Origin: Peribacillus acanthi
GTDB lineage: Bacteria > Bacillota > Bacilli > Bacillales > DSM-1321
Reading direction: 5' to 3'
Length of the DNA: 64,000 nucleotides
Assembly (NCBI RefSeq): GCF_003073175.1
Contig: NZ_QBBX01000006.1
Coordinates: 46,086-110,085, forward strand
Shown here: positions 1 to 9,291 of the stretch, piece by piece
Layout of the letters: every line of letters begins with the position of its first letter
Position numbering within the stretch: the first letter of the stretch is position 1
Program-made: the position numbers and the translations under genes
Notes under the pieces: model-generated
What the model saw: only the letters and a program-made list of their open reading frames with translations
Told to the model about the DNA's origin: nothing
Database searches by the model: none

Positions 1-1818
1 TTTGATTATTGGCTCTTCATCTACTTCCCGGCGAACTCTATCGGGATTCGTTTCACAAAAATCTCGTATCTCACCGATAAATGTTTCACCGTACTTTTGC
101 ATTTTCTGTTCCCCGACGCCTTTAATTCTTAAAAATTCATCTAAAGTAAAGGGTAGCTTGCTGCACATATCACGCAGTGTAACGTCTGAAAAGATGACAA
201 ATGGTGGTACATTTTCCTGCGATGCGATGGATTTCCGAAGTTCTCTCAAATGATTGAATAGTTCATCATCCTGTACAACTTTTCTAGTTAGCATTCTTGT
301 TTTACGTAAAACACTCTTTTTCCCTAACAGAACTTCCTTTCCCGAATTGGTAACAAATAAAGTGGGAAATTGACCTGTTGTTACTCCTATATATAATTCC
401 GAAGTTAAGAACTCTATGAATTCATTTACTTCCTGTACGGACCTATCCTTCATCATTCCATAAGTAGTTAAAGTTTGATAATTGCTTTCCATCAGTTTCT
501 TATTTTTAGATGCAGTTAATACCTGTGCTACCATCGTCTTGCCAAATTTTTCGCCCATGCGAATTAAACAAGAAAGGACGATTTGTGCATCCCTTGTAAC
601 ATCAGTAAGCTCACGGGTATCCGTACAATTGCTACATTTTCCACAATCAATCGGATTATTTTCGCCAAAGTAACGTAGAATGAAGGACTGAAGGCAACTT
701 TCTGTATGGCAGTAATCCATCATCTGCCTTAATTTCTCTAACTGTTGAACGAGCCGTTCTCGATCGAATGTAGTTTGCTCAATTAAAAAACGTTGAATTT
801 GTACATCCTGTGGAGAATAAAGAAGCAAACATTCACTCGGCTCCCCATCACGGCCTGCCCTACCCGCTTCTTGATAATAGCTTTCCATATCCTTTGGCAT
901 TTGATAATGGATTACGTATCTTATATTAGACTTGTTGATTCCCATACCAAATGCTGAAGTTGCAACAATGATGCTTAGTCGATCTTGGAGGAAATCCTCT
1001 TGTTCAATGCTCCGATCCTCATCATTCATTCCGGCATGGTATCGTCCAACCTTTAAGCCTTTTTTCCGAAGATGTGCTGATATTCGATCTACTTCTTTTC
1101 GAGTTGAAGCATAGATGATTCCAGATTCACTGATATTTTTCTCTATGTACCTTTCGAGATAGGCCATCTTGTCCTCTCCTTTTACAAGGTGGAACGATAG
1201 ATTATCTCGACTAAAGCCAGTTAGAACTACATTTTTTTCATCTATCTGTAATAATCGACAAATATCCTCTTTTACGATAGGTGTAGCAGTTGCTGTCAGG
1301 GCGAGTACAATGGGTTCTCCATTCAATCTCTTAATCATCTCATTAATATGCATATAGCTAGGTCTGAAATCATGACCCCATTGTGATATACAATGAGCTT
1401 CATCCACAGCAACAAGAGGAATTTTAAGCTTCTCTATTTCTTTAATAAAATCAAAGGATTGCAATCTTTCAGGAGCAATATACAAAAGCTTATATCTACC
1501 TTGCTTTGTAAGCTCTAGCCTCTCATTTATGTCTTGACTGGATAATGAACTATTAATATACGATGCCGGAATTCCGTTCATATTCAATGCATCCACTTGG
1601 TCTTTCATTAGAGAAATCAATGGTGAAATAACTAGAGTTGTCCCTTCTAGCAAAAGAGCAGGTATTTGATAACAAATGGATTTCCCTCCGCCCGTTGGCA
1701 TGATGCAAACTGAGGATTGCTTTTTCTCTAAGACATTTACGATGGCTTCTTCCTGACCCTTTCGAAACTTTGAATATCCGAAAAACTTTTGTAAGTATTC
1801 CTCTGCTAGTTTTAACAA
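1..1818 (-). CDS. recQ: ATP-dependent DNA helicase RecQ (3' end outside window)
   Basis: RecQ-family 3'-5' DNA helicase acting in recombinational repair and fork restart. The reading frame is open for all 606 codons to the window edge. Visible in order are Walker A (PTGGGKS, about residue 42), the DEAH box (D139-E-A-H, followed by CISQWGHDFRPSY), the RQC zinc cluster (DCGKCSNC from about residue 391) and an HRDC domain (about 530-595, FLRIKGVGEQKMQKYG). RQC and HRDC favour RecQ over the shorter RecS, which lacks them. Start chosen: TTG at 1818, since an AGGAGG-like site lies 7-11 bases upstream and no better ATG is present. The extreme C-terminus is missing because the window ends. Confidence 0.93.
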   Translation of the reverse strand, partial: MLKLAEEYLQKFFGYSKFRKGQEEAIVNVLEKKQSSVCIMPTGGGKSICYQIPALLLEGTTLVISPLISLMKDQVDALNMNGIPASYINSSLSSQDINERLELTKQGRYKLLYIAPERLQSFDFIKEIEKLKIPLVAVDEAHCISQWGHDFRPSYMHINEMIKRLNGEPIVLALTATATPIVKEDICRLLQIDEKNVVLTGFSRDNLSFHLVKGEDKMAYLERYIEKNISESGIIYASTRKEVDRISAHLRKKGLKVGRYHAGMNDEDRSIEQEDFLQDRLSIIVATSAFGMGINKSNIRYVIHYQMPKDMESYYQEAGRAGRDGEPSECLLLYSPQDVQIQRFLIEQTTFDRERLVQQLEKLRQMMDYCHTESCLQSFILRYFGENNPIDCGKCSNCTDTRELTDVTRDAQIVLSCLIRMGEKFGKTMVAQVLTASKNKKLMESNYQTLTTYGMMKDRSVQEVNEFIEFLTSELYIGVTTGQFPTLFVTNSGKEVLLGKKSVLRKTRMLTRKVVQDDELFNHLRELRKSIASQENVPPFVIFSDVTLRDMCSKLPFTLDEFLRIKGVGEQKMQKYGETFIGEIRDFCETNPDRVRREVDEEPIIK

Positions 1819-1964
1819 AATTTCTCCTCCGCTCAATTTCTATTTGCTCTTATCATGACACGTCTTATATTGGTTTTCAAATCAGGAAAATTCAATTTTC
1901 AATAGTTTGAATGGATTTGATTAGGGTAAACTACATGAAAATAGAAAAGCCAGAGGTGATGGTT

Positions 1965-2405
1965 ATGTTAAAACGGCTTTTTTTCACAAAGCTTGCCTAC
2001 TCCATGTTCAAAGATGAGGCAAAAAAATACAGTAGTAATAAAGAAGAAGCACAAGGGCTATTAACAAAGGCAGCTTTAAAGGCAGACAAAAATCAACTAT
2101 CATTGAAGGGTTTTTGGTCCAAGCTCCAACTCCTTTTCCAAATGCTAAAATCTTGGACAAAAGGTGAATACAAAGAGATTCCATATCGGACATTAGTTAT
2201 GATGTTTGCTGGACTATTATACTTTGTATCACCGATTGATATCGTTCCTGACTTTTTAATGGGCCTCGGATTATTGGATGATGCAGCAGTGATTGCTTTT
2301 ATCGTTAAACAAGTGGACAAGGACCTAGTTAAATTTTCAGAGTGGCACAGTAGGAACAAGAATACGATTCACGCACCCATTTTTAGTGAAACTGTGGAAA
2401 ATTAA
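1965..2405 (+). CDS. YkvA family (DUF1232) small membrane-associated protein
   Basis: 146-residue protein with the DUF1232/YkvA signature near its C-terminus: a hydrophobic helix followed by SPIDIVPDF and GLLDDAAVI (about residues 80-115). The family is widespread and membrane-associated, but its function is unknown. The first 60 residues are Lys/Glu-rich and probably helical. Start chosen: ATG at 1965, 5-6 bases after a good GAGGTGAT site. Upstream in-frame ATGs at 1911 and 1935 have no ribosome site. It is a single-gene unit with its own terminator. Confidence 0.8.
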   Translation: MLKRLFFTKLAYSMFKDEAKKYSSNKEEAQGLLTKAALKADKNQLSLKGFWSKLQLLFQMLKSWTKGEYKEIPYRTLVMMFAGLLYFVSPIDIVPDFLMGLGLLDDAAVIAFIVKQVDKDLVKFSEWHSRNKNTIHAPIFSETVEN

Positions 2406-2431
2406 TGCAGCCTCTTGGCTGTATTTTTTTG
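2406..2431 (+). terminator. intrinsic terminator after YkvA-like gene
   Basis: CAGCC-tctt-GGCTG hairpin directly after the stop codon, followed by TATTTTTTT. Confidence 0.7.
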
Positions 2432-2548
2432 GAATACAAATCACGACAGTACATATATTTCACCCAACTACTTTTATAATTATTTCGATTGCAAAAATAA
2501 ATAATCGGAGTATAGTAAAGATAACTTCTATGGAGATGCGGTGATTAT

Positions 2549-3445
2549 TTGTACTATTTTCTTCTATTTTTAACGAGCATGCTCTGGGCAGGAAATTTTG
2601 TGGCTGGAAAGTTTCTAGTTGGACATACAGACCATATCACATTAATTATCATAAGATGGGGGATTGCAGTCATAGTACTATTACCCTTTTTATTATGGAA
2701 AGAAAAGACTTTACGGTTCCAAAGAAAACATTTTTGGCTCTTGGTAGGGATGGGTGCAACTGGGATTGCCCTTTTTAATTTCTTTATGTTCCTTGCCCTA
2801 GAATATACTTCAGCAGATAACGTCGGACTTATTTCTACCTTAAACCCTATATCCATTGCAATTTTCAGTTTTTTTATTATGAAGGATCGGCTTTCTGCAA
2901 GACAGCTGTCAGCAATGATCGTTTCATTCTTCGGCATCCTCGTTGTCTTAACCAATGGTCATCTAAATAGGTTACTTACACTTGAAGCGAATATTGGCGA
3001 TATTTACATGTTATTAGCCGTAGTTAGTTGGGGATTGTATTCTGTACTTGGAAAAAAGGTGATGTCTGAATTGTCACCTTTAGTAACCACCTTTTGGGCT
3101 GGAGTTTTTGGGAATATTTTGGTACTTCCATTTTTATTGGATGGTGTACAATTTAGCCATATTACTGCTTCATTTTGGATTGCATCCCTCTACACAGGTA
3201 TTGGCGCCACAGTTCTAGGGATGGTCTTTTGGAATATTGGTGTACAAAAAGTAGGAAGTACAAAATCAGGGATGTTCCTAAATTTCAATCCAATATTCAC
3301 AGCTATTTTGGCTTACTTTTTACTTGGGGAAACTATGACGACTGGCCAAATTATAGGTGCGTTCGTTGTAATCGTTGGGGTTTATTTTTTCACTACGAAA
3401 CGTGCATATTCATTTGCCAAACTAGCACCAAAAAAGGCATCATAA
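2549..3445 (+). CDS. EamA/DMT-superfamily transporter
   Basis: 298-residue polytopic membrane protein with about ten hydrophobic helices arranged as two EamA repeats (about 1-135 and 148-285). The first repeat has the typical N-terminal LLFLTSMLWAGNFVAGK and the second YMLLAVVSWGLYSVLGKK. The DMT family exports metabolites, often amino acids or drugs, but the substrate cannot be read from sequence. Start is TTG at 2549; GGAGATG and GGTGAT lie just upstream. The C-terminus ends in a short basic tail. It converges on the methionine-salvage operon with a shared terminator and is probably unrelated to it. Confidence 0.85.
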   Translation: MYYFLLFLTSMLWAGNFVAGKFLVGHTDHITLIIIRWGIAVIVLLPFLLWKEKTLRFQRKHFWLLVGMGATGIALFNFFMFLALEYTSADNVGLISTLNPISIAIFSFFIMKDRLSARQLSAMIVSFFGILVVLTNGHLNRLLTLEANIGDIYMLLAVVSWGLYSVLGKKVMSELSPLVTTFWAGVFGNILVLPFLLDGVQFSHITASFWIASLYTGIGATVLGMVFWNIGVQKVGSTKSGMFLNFNPIFTAILAYFLLGETMTTGQIIGAFVVIVGVYFFTTKRAYSFAKLAPKKAS

Positions 3446-3456
3446 TTGGTATATAG

Positions 3457-3492
3457 AAAAGAGGATGACCATTTTAATTGGCCATCCTCTTT
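3457..3492. terminator. bidirectional terminator between DMT gene and mtnD
   Basis: Stem GAGGATGACC / GGCCATCCTC with an A/T-rich loop, preceded by AAAA and followed by TTTC, so it can serve both convergent units. Confidence 0.75.
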
Positions 3493-3502
3493 CATTAAAT
3501 CC

Positions 3503-4036
3503 TTAAGCTTCCACTTCATCTTTATCGTAAATCGGAACCCATCCTTCCGTCGTTACGAAAATACGAACTGCTACCACTTTCCGATCTGCTTCCAATTCAA
3601 AGTAATGACGAACGTTCACAGGAACAGATATTAAATCACCAGGTGTCAAGTGGACATCAAACCACTCTCCGTTTTCTCCTTCGATTGCAAAAATTCCATG
3701 GCCACTAACAATGAATCGAACTTCGTCATCAGTATGATGGTGTTCACGCTTGAAATTCTCTAAAAGTTGGTCAAGGTTTGGTGTTAAATCTGAGAGTGAC
3801 ACGATGTCTTGGGCATGATATCCACGGCGTGCGGACAAATCTGCAATTTCCTCTTTAAACACATCTAGAATTTCACTTTTCTCTTCATCAATCAAATTAA
3901 ACTTATCTTGCAATCTTTCTGGGAGCTTGGAAATATTCCATTGTTCATATATGACGCCTGCACCGTTTAAAAACTCTAAAACCTCTTGTTGTTCTCTGAT
4001 TTCAATAGCTCCATTATGAAAAGTTACATAAGCCAT
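3503..4036 (-). CDS. mtnD: Acireductone dioxygenase MtnD
   Basis: Cupin metalloenzyme that oxidises acireductone to 4-methylthio-2-oxobutanoate and formate (Fe form), the last oxidative step of methionine salvage. 177 residues, the usual length. The metal ligands are all visible: H99-x-H101-x3-E105 in REHHHTDDEVRFIV and the distal H144 in NVRHYFELE. The cupin core includes GHGIFAIEG. A ribosome site (AGGAGG) precedes ATG 4036. It is the last gene of the S-box-controlled mtnW-mtnX-mtnB-mtnD unit, 29 bases after mtnB. Confidence 0.96.
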   Translation of the reverse strand: MAYVTFHNGAIEIREQQEVLEFLNGAGVIYEQWNISKLPERLQDKFNLIDEEKSEILDVFKEEIADLSARRGYHAQDIVSLSDLTPNLDQLLENFKREHHHTDDEVRFIVSGHGIFAIEGENGEWFDVHLTPGDLISVPVNVRHYFELEADRKVVAVRIFVTTEGWVPIYDKDEVEA

Positions 4037-4065
4037 GCTTACTTCCTCCTAAAATTTGATTTCTT

Positions 4066-4719
4066 TTATACACTTAGACGGTAACTACTTGGTTTTGAAT
4101 TTAATAATGCTTTTGTTTGATAGAGTACTAATTCGTAGCGGAATAAGAACTCACATGCTTCTAACACCTTTTTTGCTTCAAAACCATTACGCCCCCATGC
4201 TGTAATTCCATGGTTTCGGATTAAGACCGCACCTTGATCACCATTAATATTTTCACTAAATTCTTCTGCCAATGCTGGAATGTGTGCATGATTTGGAATG
4301 ATGGGGATTTCCAATGTAGCATCCTCTTCCCACTTTCCGAAGGCTTTGATCAATTCTTGCTGTTTGAATACAATCTTTCCTTGCTCCGCAAACACTTCAG
4401 ATATGACATTGTTCTCAACCGTATGAACATGTAAGCAGCATCCTGCGTTTGTTTTTGAATATAAATGTGCATGCAACAAAGTTTCGGCTGATGGCTTTAA
4501 ATGAGTATCCTCCAAAGGTTTACCTGAACCGTCAACAAGTAAGAAATCTTCGTTCGTTCTTTTTCGCTTATCCTTTCCACTTGCAGTTACAAGAAATGAT
4601 ACTGGTAAATCACCTACTCTAATGGAGAGATTGCCACTCGTTCCGAAAAACCAATCTCTACCTGAAAGTTCATCTTTGATATCCGCTAACTCATCCCATT
4701 GTTTTTGATAGTTATTCAT
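4066..4719 (-). CDS. mtnB: Methylthioribulose-1-phosphate dehydratase MtnB
   Basis: Class II aldolase-fold zinc enzyme that dehydrates 5-methylthioribulose-1-phosphate to 2,3-diketo-5-methylthiopentyl-1-phosphate. 217 residues. Zinc ligands H97-x-H99 (CCLHVHT) and a later His in [10 protein letters not shown] are present, as is the conserved ASGKDKRK and SAET stretch. Start chosen: ATG 4719, directly after GGAGGTGAG, giving an ATGA overlap with the end of mtnX and hence translational coupling. An upstream in-frame ATG at 4758 would lie inside mtnX. Confidence 0.95.
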   Translation of the reverse strand: MNNYQKQWDELADIKDELSGRDWFFGTSGNLSIRVGDLPVSFLVTASGKDKRKRTNEDFLLVDGSGKPLEDTHLKPSAETLLHAHLYSKTNAGCCLHVHTVENNVISEVFAEQGKIVFKQQELIKAFGKWEEDATLEIPIIPNHAHIPALAEEFSENINGDQGAVLIRNHGITAWGRNGFEAKKVLEACEFLFRYELVLYQTKALLNSKPSSYRLSV

Positions 4720-5375
4720 ACTCTCACCTCCAACTTTTTTTTGATAATATTTATACAATCATGGAAGGTTTCAAATGATTGATATTTAATCCCATCCTTT
4801 TCACAAAGATCTATTAAAAAATCTCTAGCTAGCACTAAATCTGCCATCTTGGCTGCTTCTAAATCCGTGATAGAATCACCGATGACGATTTTGAAATCAC
4901 CATCATGTGCCAGTTTTCTTATTACAGTTGGCTTACAACAGCCGCAGTCGTTGGAACATTCTTTATCACAACTGTAAGGCCAAAGTATCTGGATATGTTC
5001 ACTACTAAAATCTGCACTGTTACAGAAAAGCTCCTCATGATTGACGATTCCATTAATCATTGGTTCTACGAAAAAGTCAATCCCTCCGCTAACAACATAG
5101 AAAGGAATTCCTTGTTGTTTTGTATAATCCACGAAATCTTCAAACCCTTTACGTAATTCAGCATTTTCAACGACAAACTCAATGATTTGTTCACGCAACC
5201 CGCTATCTATTTGAGCAAACATCCTTCCAACGCCTTCACGTATTGATATCTCTTTATTTAACACTGCATCCTTGATAGGAGCAGTAACTTCATCGGCAAA
5301 TTGCTTCATTATTGCTACGATGTTATCACTTTTCGTGATGGTACCATCGAAGTCACAAAAGATGATTGGTCTCAT
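4716..5375 (-). CDS. mtnX: 2-hydroxy-3-keto-5-methylthiopentenyl-1-phosphate phosphatase MtnX
   Basis: HAD-superfamily phosphatase that dephosphorylates the enol product of MtnW to acireductone. About 219 residues. Motif I is D8-F-D10-G-T near the N-terminus, motif III/IV is [10 protein letters not shown], and a Cys-rich insertion ([14 protein letters not shown]) sits in the middle as in this family. Start chosen: ATG 5375, which overlaps the mtnW stop as ATGA. The best ribosome site (GGGGAGGG) is a rather long 14 bases upstream. An alternative ATG at 5399 has no good site. Confidence 0.94.
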   Translation of the reverse strand: MRPIIFCDFDGTITKSDNIVAIMKQFADEVTAPIKDAVLNKEISIREGVGRMFAQIDSGLREQIIEFVVENAELRKGFEDFVDYTKQQGIPFYVVSGGIDFFVEPMINGIVNHEELFCNSADFSSEHIQILWPYSCDKECSNDCGCCKPTVIRKLAHDGDFKIVIGDSITDLEAAKMADLVLARDFLIDLCEKDGIKYQSFETFHDCINIIKKKLEVRV

Positions 5376-6601
5376 TTGTTTGATACTGACCCTCCCCATA
5401 AATTCAATGCTTTTTCCAACTCGGGCTTTCCTTCCAGTCCTGTTCCATTCAACTTAGCGTCAACTGCTTGCCTGAACGCACGACCTCCACCAATTGCTCC
5501 TTCTGGATGTCCATGCACCCCTCCACCAGCATTGATGACACAATCAAGACCAAAGTCCTCAATAAGCTGTGGAACTAACCCAGGATGAATACCTGCAGAT
5601 GGGACTGGGAATGCTGTTTTCCATTCAACTGACTTTTCAGTTAAACCTTTGGCAATGCTCCATGCATCTTCCTTAGGGATGGCTACACTTCCGTACGGTG
5701 AAGGGAACAAGGAAAAGTCAGCTCCAGCAGCCCTAACTAATTTACCTAACAGCAACCCATAAGAAACACCATATATTTTGGAAGAAGCAATCGCTCCACT
5801 GAATGCTGGATGAGCCATAATTGGCAACTGGACTCCTGATTCTCGTATTGCCTGTAGTACATCTAACCCGTAAGAGAACACGTTGAACAATAATGCATCT
5901 GCTCCTAATTCCTCAGCCTTTCTAGCTTTATCGATTAACTCAAATGTTTTCCCCGTTAAATTCACCGCATACAAAGTACGGTGACCCGTCTCATGATAAA
6001 CTTCTGTCAATACTTCTTTCCCTTTTGTAATTCGTTTTTCGAAAGGAGTTAACTCCTGTTCAAATAAAATCTCGTCATCCTTGACTAAATCGACTCCACC
6101 TAATGCCTGTTGTTTTAGCTGTGTTGCTAAATAATTTAGGTCCTTGCCTAAGACACCTTTAAAGATACTCATGACTAGTGGTCGATCATGTACTCCTATT
6201 AGTCTACGAATTCCTTCAACTCCATACCTGGGTCCTGGAAAATGACAAGCAAGATCTCCGACAAAATCTAAATCTAATAACTTGATTTCCCCGTCTAATG
6301 AGAGCTTTCCGAATACAGTAGTTAAAATGGCTGGCAAATCTGCAGAATAATTAGCCGTTGGATAAGCAATCTCGATTTTTGCCCTAGTTAAAGGTTTGCC
6401 AAATATCTGATTGATTTTTTCGTCTTGCTCCCATCTCTGGACTGATAGTACACGACCTTTATGCTTCTTTAACTGTTCCTTCTCTAAGGCAGGAAGATTG
6501 GTCCAAGTACCGACTGTTAATCCTAGTGCAATTTCCTCTGCTTTTTTCTCTGGATTATGTGATGGATCATGTATTAAATAAGTCGCTCTGATTTCATTCA
6601 T
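5372..6601 (-). CDS. mtnW: 2,3-diketo-5-methylthiopentyl-1-phosphate enolase MtnW (RuBisCO-like protein)
   Basis: RuBisCO-like protein (form IV) that enolises 2,3-diketo-5-methylthiopentyl-1-phosphate. About 409 residues, normal for MtnW and shorter than true RuBisCO. Visible are the carbamylated-lysine/metal motif [10 protein letters not shown] (Lys about 174, Asp 176, Glu 177), a Lys near residue 99 equivalent to the catalytic base region (TTVFGKLS), and the C-terminal phosphate loops [10 protein letters not shown] and [12 protein letters not shown]. Two ATGs are in tandem (6604 and 6601). The second is spaced 7 bases from GGAGG and is preferred. First gene of its operon, under the S-box at 6628-6827. 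Confidence 0.96.
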   Translation of the reverse strand: MNEIRATYLIHDPSHNPEKKAEEIALGLTVGTWTNLPALEKEQLKKHKGRVLSVQRWEQDEKINQIFGKPLTRAKIEIAYPTANYSADLPAILTTVFGKLSLDGEIKLLDLDFVGDLACHFPGPRYGVEGIRRLIGVHDRPLVMSIFKGVLGKDLNYLATQLKQQALGGVDLVKDDEILFEQELTPFEKRITKGKEVLTEVYHETGHRTLYAVNLTGKTFELIDKARKAEELGADALLFNVFSYGLDVLQAIRESGVQLPIMAHPAFSGAIASSKIYGVSYGLLLGKLVRAAGADFSLFPSPYGSVAIPKEDAWSIAKGLTEKSVEWKTAFPVPSAGIHPGLVPQLIEDFGLDCVINAGGGVHGHPEGAIGGGRAFRQAVDAKLNGTGLEGKPELEKALNLWGGSVSNK

Positions 6602-6627
6602 CATTTTACCTCCAAAAAATCTCCAAC

Positions 6628-6827
6628 ATAAAAGGCCCCTTCATAGAGAAGAGGCCTACTTAATAAGCCATCTTCTCATCTATCAGCAAAAATGCTGTTA
6701 GATTTAGCACCGTGCCTTGCGGATGTTTTGACATCCGGCGCATATATTCGCGCCCCATTTTGCAATGGTATTACGGTCGGTTGCCGGGCTTCATCGGGCT
6801 AATTCCCTCCACCTGCTCTTGATAAGA
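6628..6827 (-). ncRNA. S-box (SAM-I) riboswitch upstream of mtnWXBD
   Basis: On the minus strand the leader begins TTATCAAGAGCAGGTGGAGG, continues with the conserved GATGAAGCCCGGCAACC core and AAGGCACGGTGCTAAATC, and ends in a GAGGCCTC-type hairpin followed by TTTTAT (about 6628-6656). This is the SAM-I aptamer plus intrinsic terminator: SAM binding favours termination. It lies between the end of mtnE and mtnW, so mtnWXBD can be transcribed separately from mtnE. Confidence 0.97.
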
Positions 6828-6917
6828 AAATGTAAATATATATTTTTAAATTTTGTGAAATTAGTTGTTCAAAGTAATTTGAATTATTGCAACATTTTAA
6901 TTAATTGTCAATACTTA

Positions 6918-8093
6918 TTATTGAAATAGTTGCAATTTTTTTATTCGTTCAATAGCTTCTTTTAATCTCTCTTCGTCACTTAATAATCCGACTCGAACAT
7001 ATCCTTCGCCATGCTTCCCAAACCCTATGCCTGGCGCGACTGCCACATGAGCATGTTCGAGTAGGTAATCAGCAAAGGATTCAGAGGTATACCCTGGAGG
7101 AATCTTTAACCAGGCGAAGAATGATCCGTCTGGAGCTTTTACTTCCCAACCAATTTCTTGCAAACCTTCAATTAGGATTTTGCGCCTGGACTCATAAGTT
7201 TGAACTAACTCGTCCACACATTGTTGAGACTGTAACAAAGCTTCTGCAGCAGCTTCTTGAACAGCAGGGAATAAGCTAACATATAAGTGATCCTGCATCA
7301 GTTCTAACGCCGAGATAACACTTTTATTACCAACAGCAAACCCCACTCTCCAGCCTGCCATATTATATGTTTTAGAGAGTGTATATATTTCTATGCCAAT
7401 TTCTTTCGCTCCGTTACACTGTAAGAAAGAAATTGGCTTTTGTCCATTAAAGCCAATCGCCCCATACGCAAAATCATGGACGACACAAATATTATTTTTC
7501 TTCGCCAAAGTAATCGTTTCTTCAAAAAATTCCTTCGAGGCAGTCGCTCCAGTAGGATTGTTTGGATAATTTAGGAACATGAGCTTGGCATCTGCTAGAA
7601 TTTCTTCTGGAATCTTTGAGTAGTCTGGTAGGAAATTGTTTTCTTCAAGTAAAGGCATATAAGTCATTTCCGCCTTCGCAAGCGCCATTCCGGACCAATA
7701 GTCAGGGTAACCTGGATCAGGGACTAGGGCTATATCACCTGGATTCAGTAAGCATTGTGGGAGTTCCACTAATCCTGCTTTTCCTCCAAAAAGTACTGCC
7801 ACTTCTTCGTCTGGATTGATTTCAACTCCGTATTCCCTTTTATAAAAATCAGCTGCAGCCTTTTTAAAGTACTGATATCCACGAAATGGTGAATATTTAT
7901 GATTGATAGGATTCTCAGCAGCTTCCTGTAACTTTTGCACAATATGTTTTGGAGTTGGTTGATCAGGATTTCCTTGTCCGAGGTTAATTACATCATGTCC
8001 TTGAGCAGTCATCTTCCCTACCTTTTGTACAAGGGACGCAAAAAACTGTTTCGGTAAGGTTTTTAATAAATCAGAATGTTGGAATTGCACCAT
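6918..8093 (-). CDS. mtnE: Methionine-salvage aminotransferase MtnE
   Basis: PLP-dependent fold-type I aminotransferase that converts 4-methylthio-2-oxobutanoate to methionine, using glutamine or another amino donor. 391 residues. Visible are NYPNNPTG (175-182), the PLP Schiff-base Lys in TLSKTYNMAGWRVGF (about K241) and a C-terminal Arg-containing stretch GEGYVRVGLL. The start ATG 8093 is preceded by GAAGGTGT. It is transcribed away from mtnU with a 97-bp divergent promoter region. Without the mtn neighbours it would be called a generic aminotransferase A; context makes MtnE the better call. Confidence 0.88.
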   Translation of the reverse strand: MVQFQHSDLLKTLPKQFFASLVQKVGKMTAQGHDVINLGQGNPDQPTPKHIVQKLQEAAENPINHKYSPFRGYQYFKKAAADFYKREYGVEINPDEEVAVLFGGKAGLVELPQCLLNPGDIALVPDPGYPDYWSGMALAKAEMTYMPLLEENNFLPDYSKIPEEILADAKLMFLNYPNNPTGATASKEFFEETITLAKKNNICVVHDFAYGAIGFNGQKPISFLQCNGAKEIGIEIYTLSKTYNMAGWRVGFAVGNKSVISALELMQDHLYVSLFPAVQEAAAEALLQSQQCVDELVQTYESRRKILIEGLQEIGWEVKAPDGSFFAWLKIPPGYTSESFADYLLEHAHVAVAPGIGFGKHGEGYVRVGLLSDEERLKEAIERIKKLQLFQ

Positions 8094-8190
8094 AAATTAC
8101 ACCTTCTCTGAAATTTCTTGAAATTATAGTCACAATTATTATATTGTTATAGACAAAATGTAAAGATAAAAATGTGGGTGGTGTGTCTAC

Positions 8191-8979
8191 ATGACAACAT
8201 GGAAAATCGGATGTATCCAGATGGATATTGCATTTGGAGACGTTCAAAAAAATTTCAAAACTACAAAAGAAAAGATAGCTCATGCTGCTGGACTAGGAGC
8301 TGAAATTATCCTTTTACCAGAGTTGTGGACTACTGGATATGACCTTACTCGCCTTGAAGAAATTGCTGATCAAGATGCTGAAAAAACCATTGAGTTTCTG
8401 TCAAATTGTGCAAAAGAGCATAATGTCACCATTCTCGGAGGTTCCGTAGCCAATCGACGGCATGATGGAGTATTTAATACTTTCTTAGCTATTGATTCAA
8501 ACGGTTCTGTCATTAAGCAATATGATAAACTTCATTTGTTTCAGTTAATGGATGAACATAAATTTCTTCATCCTGGAACATCCGATGGCCACTTTACTCT
8601 TGAAAATACTTCTTGTGCTGCATTTATCTGTTATGATATCCGCTTTCCTGAATGGATTCGAAAGCATACTTCTCAAGGTGCAGAAATATTATTCGTATGC
8701 GCTGAATGGCCATTGCCACGTTTATCACATTGGAGAACATTGTTGATTAGTCGAGCAATTGAAAATCAGGCATTTGTCATTGCATGCAACCGTTCAGGTC
8801 ATGATCCAAACAATATTTTTGCAGGTCACTCCATGGTCATTGACCCATGGGGAAATGTAATAGCTGAAGCTGGTGAAGGAGAAGAATTACTAATTGCAGA
8901 AATAAACATTGGGGATACTGTAGCTATTCGAAAACAAATTCCTGTTTTCCAAGACAGAAAGACTGAATTTTATTATTGA
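8191..8979 (+). CDS. mtnU: Carbon-nitrogen hydrolase MtnU (2-oxoglutaramate amidase-like)
   Basis: Nitrilase-superfamily amidase of 262 residues. The catalytic triad is visible: E44 (LLPEL), K113 (YDKLHLF) and C147 (ICYDIRFPE). In methionine salvage the family is proposed to hydrolyse the 2-oxoglutaramate (or equivalent omega-amide) left by a glutamine-dependent MtnE, pulling transamination forward. Divergent from mtnE. The ribosome site GGTGGTG is weak, but ATG 8191 is the only start that keeps the N-terminal strand. A promoter for the next S-box leader overlaps its 3' end. Confidence 0.88.
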   Translation: MTTWKIGCIQMDIAFGDVQKNFKTTKEKIAHAAGLGAEIILLPELWTTGYDLTRLEEIADQDAEKTIEFLSNCAKEHNVTILGGSVANRRHDGVFNTFLAIDSNGSVIKQYDKLHLFQLMDEHKFLHPGTSDGHFTLENTSCAAFICYDIRFPEWIRKHTSQGAEILFVCAEWPLPRLSHWRTLLISRAIENQAFVIACNRSGHDPNNIFAGHSMVIDPWGNVIAEAGEGEELLIAEINIGDTVAIRKQIPVFQDRKTEFYY

Positions 8980-9005
8980 CAAATCATGCCACTAGTTGAT
9001 AATAT
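8976..9005 (+). promoter_or_regulatory. SigA-type promoter for the second S-box leader
   Basis: TTGACA at 8976-8981, overlapping the mtnU stop, with an 18-base spacer to TAATAT at 9000-9005. Initiation would fall about 25 bases ahead of the S-box aptamer. Inferred by inspection only. Confidence 0.5.
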
Positions 9006-9036
9006 TCAACTCAAGTGAAAAATTGAATGATTATAC

Positions 9037-9245
9037 TCTTATCAAGAGCAGGCTGAGGGATAATGGCCCTATGAAGCCCAGCAACCGACCGTAATTCCAT
9101 TGTGAAATGGGGCGCTTTGTATTGCGCCAGGATATTAGATCCTATTAAGGCACGGTGCTAATTCCACCGAATGGATTAATTCGGAAGATGAGAGGTGCGA
9201 AGATAGACTTCAAACCTCTTTCCCATGGGAAGAGGTTTTTTATTT
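9037..9245 (+). ncRNA. S-box (SAM-I) riboswitch upstream of the MtnA-like fragment
   Basis: CTTATCAAGAGCAGGCTGAGG, then TGAAGCCCAGCAACCGACC, GGCACGGTGCTAATTCC, and a terminator AAACCTCTTTCCC-at-GGGAAGAGGTTT plus a T run (about 9211-9245). All conserved SAM-I elements look intact. In Bacillus relatives the equivalent leader controls mtnK-mtnA. Here the only downstream gene is a truncated MtnA relative. Confidence 0.96.
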
Positions 9246-9291
9246 CTGGAATATTTCTTCGCCCTTCGTGACTAATGGAGGAGGACTTAAC

